Shown here piece after piece: positions 4,525 to 7,172 of a DNA stretch of 7,172 bases. This DNA is from Chloroflexota bacterium (GTDB taxonomy: Bacteria > Chloroflexota > Anaerolineae > UBA4142). A program made the translations under genes and the position numbers. The stretch's first letter is position 1. Each line of letters begins with the position of its first letter. Location of the stretch: assembly GCA_016200825.1 (NCBI GenBank), contig JACQEA010000298.1:1-7172 (forward strand), given 5' to 3'. Under the pieces are notes generated by a model. That model saw only the letters and a program-made list of their open reading frames with translations. It had not been told where the DNA came from and did no database searches.

Positions 4525-5097
4525 ATGTCCAATCCTCCGCGTTATCTCATCATCGGCCGCGTGTTGAAACCGTGGGGCGTGCGCGGCGAATTGAAAATCG
4601 AAATTCTTACCGAATTTCCAGAACGCATCGCGTCGCTTTCAACTATTTATTTGGGAGACGACGCGAAATCTTTTTCGGTTGAACGCGCGCGTTTGCACAG
4701 CGGCGCGGCTCTGCTCAAATTGCGCGGCATTGACACGCCGCAAGCCGGAGACGAATATCGCGATTGGTTGGTGCAAATCGCGCGCGCGGACGCGATCAAA
4801 CTCCCGCGCGGCAAAAATTTTCTCTACGAACTCATCGGCTTGCGCGTCGTCACCACCGACGGTGAACTGCTCGGCGAGATCAGCGATATTCTGGACACGG
4901 GCGCGAATGATGTGTATGTTGTGCGTGCGAGCGCGCACTCGCCGTCGCCTGAAAGCGGAGGAATGAAAGTCAAGCGAGGCGCGCGCGCGCGCGAAAAAAA
5001 TCGCGAGATTCTAATTCCCGCGATCGAAGACGTGGTCAAAGAAATCGCGGTCGAGCGCGGTGAGGTCGTGATCAAATTGCTCGACGGGCTGTTATAG
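4525..5097 (+). CDS. rimM: Ribosome maturation factor RimM
   Basis: RimM binds ribosomal protein uS19 and helps mature the 30S head. The protein has 190 residues against a usual 165-180. The RimM N domain is at about 5-93 (YLIIGRVLKPWGVRGELKIE, then the GDEYR region). The PRC-barrel C domain is at about 98-185 (FLYELIGLRVVT, GEISDILDTGANDVYVV, then EILIPAIEDVVKEI). The extra length is an insert at about residues 136-157 (ASAHSPSPESGG, then a basic Arg/Lys/Ala run) between the NDVYVV strand and the EILIPA strand, which most homologues join by a short turn. The ATG at 4525 was chosen; a TTG one codon upstream is less likely. No Shine-Dalgarno sequence is seen. TTAAAT (4512-4517) lies 7 bases before the ATG. 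Confidence 0.95.
   Translation: MSNPPRYLIIGRVLKPWGVRGELKIEILTEFPERIASLSTIYLGDDAKSFSVERARLHSGAALLKLRGIDTPQAGDEYRDWLVQIARADAIKLPRGKNFLYELIGLRVVTTDGELLGEISDILDTGANDVYVVRASAHSPSPESGGMKVKRGARAREKNREILIPAIEDVVKEIAVERGEVVIKLLDGLL
4979..4993. repeat. (GC)n dinucleotide run inside rimM
   Basis: An uninterrupted alternating GC tract of 15 bases lies in the part of rimM that encodes the extra loop, followed by A7. It encodes part of the basic Arg/Ala stretch. Such tracts are slippage-prone and can adopt Z-form DNA. Confidence 0.7.
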
Positions 5098-5105
5098 ATT
5101 CTCGT

Positions 5106-5134
5106 TTGACATCTCCATATCGTCGTGTTATCTT
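5106..5134 (+). promoter_or_regulatory. Sigma-70-type promoter of dprA
   Basis: A perfect TTGACA (5106-5111), a 17-base spacer and TATCTT (5129-5134) lie in the 55-base rimM-dprA gap. The start of transcription would be near 5141, only about 12 bases before the GTG. This suggests dprA, and perhaps genes after it, can be expressed apart from the ribosome-assembly genes. Confidence 0.6.
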
Positions 5135-5152
5135 CCTCTCCAGATTTAGAAA

Positions 5153-6289
5153 GTGAGTCACAGCGCCGTGACAGACCCGCGCTACTTTATCGGCTTTAAT
5201 CTCATTCCCCAAATCGGCCCCATCAAACTGCGCCGTCTCCTCGATTATTTTGGCGATCTCGCGGTCGCGTGGACTGCCGGCGCGCACGAACTCGCGCAAG
5301 CCGGTCTCGACAAACGCGCGCTCGAAAATTTTTTGACGACGCGGCACACGCTCGATCTCGACGCGGAGCTCGAAAAAATTCAGCGCGCCGGTATTCGCGC
5401 GTTAACGTGGGACGATTCAGAATATCCGCGCCGCTTGAAAGAAATTTCCAATCCGCCGATCGTTCTGTACGTCAAGGGCGAAATTATTTCAGAAGACGAA
5501 TGGGCAATCGCGATTGTTGGCACGCGGCGACCCACGGCGTACGGACGCGAAGTAACGCGGCAAATCGCGACCGATCTCGTGAACAATCACATCACCATCA
5601 TCAGCGGTCTCGCGCGCGGAATTGATTCGGAAGCGCATCGCGCCGCGCTGGACGCGCGCGGCAGAACGCTGGCAGTAATTGGATGCGGGCTGGATATTAT
5701 TTATCCGCCCGAAAATAAAAAACTCACGGAACAAATTATCGCGCAGGGCGCGCTCATCAGCGAATATCCGCTCGGCACCGCGCCGGAGGCAAGTAATTTT
5801 CCGCCGCGCAATCGCATTATCAGCGGCTTGGCGTTAGGCGTGTTGTTGACCGAAGGCGATTTCGATACGGGCGCGCGCATCACCATTGAATACGCGCTGG
5901 AGCAAGACCGCGAGACATTCGCGATTCCCGGCAGTATTTTTCGCAAGGAATCCAACGCCGGAAATAAATTTATTCAAGAAGGCGAAGCAAAATTGGTCAC
6001 GTCCGCGCGCGATATTTTGGAGGAATTAAATCTGACGCAGATCGAACAGCATCAAGAAGTGCGGACGACGATTCCCGAAAATGAAACCGAATTTGCGCTC
6101 TTGAAACATTTATCATTTGAACCCATGCATGTGGACGAATTGCGCCGTGAAAGTGGATTGCCGATTGCGGTCGTCTCCAGCACGCTCGCGCTGATGGAAT
6201 TGAAAGGCATCATCAAACAAACCGGCGCGATGAATTATGTGCGCGCGCGAGAAATGCAAGCAGAATATAAAACGGCAAATGACAAATAA
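5153..6289 (+). CDS. dprA: DNA-processing protein DprA (DNA uptake / recombination mediator)
   Basis: DprA loads RecA onto incoming single-stranded DNA during natural transformation. It is also found in bacteria not known to be competent. The protein has 378 residues. Residues 10-60 form a SAM/HhH-like N-terminal region (RYFIGFNLIPQIGPIKLRRL). Residues 85-295 are the Rossmann-like DNA-binding domain with AIVGTRRPTAYG (120-131), SGLARGID (151-158), VIGCGLDIIYPPEN (175-188), FPPRNRIISGLA (216-227), a GDFDTGARITIEYAL stretch and FAIPGS (256-261). Residues 305-365 form a winged-helix domain (HVDELRRESGL, then ALMELKGIIKQ) typical of the family. The start is GTG at 5153; a second in-frame GTG at 5168 is possible, and neither has a ribosome binding site. 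The last residues (AEYKTANDK) are encoded by sequence resembling the repeat that follows. Confidence 0.95.
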   Translation: MSHSAVTDPRYFIGFNLIPQIGPIKLRRLLDYFGDLAVAWTAGAHELAQAGLDKRALENFLTTRHTLDLDAELEKIQRAGIRALTWDDSEYPRRLKEISNPPIVLYVKGEIISEDEWAIAIVGTRRPTAYGREVTRQIATDLVNNHITIISGLARGIDSEAHRAALDARGRTLAVIGCGLDIIYPPENKKLTEQIIAQGALISEYPLGTAPEASNFPPRNRIISGLALGVLLTEGDFDTGARITIEYALEQDRETFAIPGSIFRKESNAGNKFIQEGEAKLVTSARDILEELNLTQIEQHQEVRTTIPENETEFALLKHLSFEPMHVDELRRESGLPIAVVSSTLALMELKGIIKQTGAMNYVRAREMQAEYKTANDK

Positions 6290-6300
6290 GAAATGACGAA

Positions 6301-6384
6301 TGACTAACGACTAACGATTATTGACTAACGACTAACGATTATTGACTAACGACTAACGACTATTGACTATCGCCTATTGACCAA
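6301..6384 (+). repeat. 21-bp tandem repeat made of heptads, dprA-manC spacer
   Basis: Three units of 21 bp (6301-6321, 6322-6342, 6343-6363) each consist of the heptads TGACTAA, CGACTAA and CGATTAT (CGACTAT in unit 3). Units 1 and 2 are identical and unit 3 differs by one base. A shortened unit TGACTATCGCCTAT (6364-6377) and a degenerate TGACCAATGACTAA follow, so the start codon of the next gene lies inside the decayed repeat. Similar words (AAATGAC, GAATGAC) extend left to the dprA stop. The array has stop codons in all three forward frames. It resembles the heptameric STRR repeats described in cyanobacteria in form, not in sequence. Confidence 0.9.
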
Positions 6385-7172
6385 TGACTAATTCACTCTA
6401 CGCGCTGATTCTTGCGGGCGGCACGGGCACGCGCCTTTGGCCGCGTAGTCGCAAGGGCTTGCCTAAACAATTACTGCCGCTCGTCTCCACGCGGACAATG
6501 TTGCAAGAAACCGTCGATCGCATTCGCGCGATTATTCCGCCGGAACGAATTTTGGTTGCGACGAACGATGCGTATTTACAAACCGTGCGCGGGCAATTGC
6601 CGCACGTGCCGCGCGAAAATATTTTGCGCGAGTCCGATCCGCGCGGCACCGCGCCCTCTATCGGACTGGGCGCGCTGCAAATCGCGCGGCGCGATCCGGA
6701 CGCGGTGATGCTTTCGCTCCACGCCGATCATTTCATTCGCGACGCGGTTGGCTTTCGTCGCGCGCTCGTTCACGCCGGGAAAATCGCGGCGCGCGGATTT
6801 TTGGTAACGCTCGGTATTCAACCCAGTCATCCTGAAACGGGCTACGGTTATATTCAGCGCGGCGAATTGCTTGACACGCTGGGCGCGCAACGCGTGTTCC
6901 GCGTCGCGCGGTTTGTGGAAAAGCCAAACGTAGAAACCGCGACGCGTTTTATCGCGAGCGGCAAATATTTTTGGAACAGCGGCATTTTCGCGTGGCAGGT
7001 CTCGACGTTGTTCGAAGAGTTTGCGCGTTATCTTCCAACTCTGTCCGCGCAATTGAACGCAATTGGGATGGGATGGAAAAAAAAGCAAAGCCGCGCCGCA
7101 ATCGATCGCGTGTGGAAAAAATCGCGCCGGAGACGATTGATGTGGGGATTATGGAAAAATCTGCGCGCGTGG
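6384..7172 (+). CDS. manC: Mannose-1-phosphate guanylyltransferase (partial, 3' end outside window; apparent frameshift)
   Basis: The enzyme joins GTP and mannose-1-phosphate to make GDP-mannose for surface glycans. The frame from ATG 6384 is open to the window edge. Visible motifs: the nucleotide-binding LILAGGTGTRLWPRSRKGLPKQ (8-29), RGTAPSIGLGA (87-97), the metal-site HADH (113-116), the sugar-site GIQPSHPETGYGYI (144-157), FVEKPN (177-182) and FWNSGIF (196-202). This is the single-domain guanylyltransferase layout, at least as far as it is visible. Near 7116-7121 the family-like sequence moves to the -1 frame: from 7121 that frame reads IAPETIDVGIMEKSARV, whereas the original frame becomes Arg/Trp-rich. 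The start lies within a tandem repeat and has no ribosome binding site. The next in-frame ATG lies past the nucleotide-binding motif, so 6384 is the best start. Confidence 0.88.
   Translation, partial: MTNSLYALILAGGTGTRLWPRSRKGLPKQLLPLVSTRTMLQETVDRIRAIIPPERILVATNDAYLQTVRGQLPHVPRENILRESDPRGTAPSIGLGALQIARRDPDAVMLSLHADHFIRDAVGFRRALVHAGKIAARGFLVTLGIQPSHPETGYGYIQRGELLDTLGAQRVFRVARFVEKPNVETATRFIASGKYFWNSGIFAWQVSTLFEEFARYLPTLSAQLNAIGMGWKKKQSRAAIDRVWKKSRRRRLMWGLWKNLRAW

Noticed and set aside
6576..7088. 170-codon minus-strand frame opposite manC
   Set aside because: It lies wholly opposite clear guanylyltransferase motifs and has a shadow-type Arg-rich composition.

Overview
The window looks like a bacterial chromosome segment, most likely from Chloroflexota (an Anaerolineae-like lineage). 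This is an inference, not a database match. It rests on three things. The gene order is ffh-rpsP-khpA-rimM-dprA. There is a membrane-anchored SH3b protein with a long Ser/Thr/Pro linker. The spacers carry many short repeats of the CACAAAGAACACAAAG type, and the core genes have a strong GCGCG-rich codon style.

Left part (1-1234) is accessory DNA. After a possible 29-codon gene tail (to 91) come two truncated copies of the 5' end of a DUF4062-type gene (131-289 and 1050-1151), each with the same leader. They form a diverged direct repeat of about 129 bp, offset by exactly 919 bp. Between them sits a two-gene cassette: a PIN-domain protein (334-783) and a 70-residue partner (780-992) joined by an ATGA overlap. 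This is a candidate toxin-antitoxin pair.

Middle left (1235-2381): a minus-strand gene for a membrane-anchored SH3b protein (1235-2170, TTG start with a strong ribosome binding site) and its probable terminator. A 211-base divergent spacer with a promoter on each strand follows. The ffh promoter lies so close to the GTG codon that the mRNA is predicted to be leaderless.

Right part (2382-7172): a housekeeping run on the plus strand. It encodes the SRP GTPase Ffh, ribosomal protein bS16, the KH-domain RNA-binding protein KhpA, the ribosome maturation factor RimM, the DNA-processing protein DprA and the start of a mannose-1-phosphate guanylyltransferase (cut by the window edge). The first four serve protein export and ribosome assembly. 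DprA has a good promoter of its own. The spacers inside this run are built from repeats. A nearly identical 27-base arm (26/27) ends exactly 12 bases before the ATG of both khpA and rimM. A three-unit, 21-bp heptad-based tandem repeat runs into the guanylyltransferase start codon. That last gene also appears to carry a -1 frameshift at an A6 run near the right edge.
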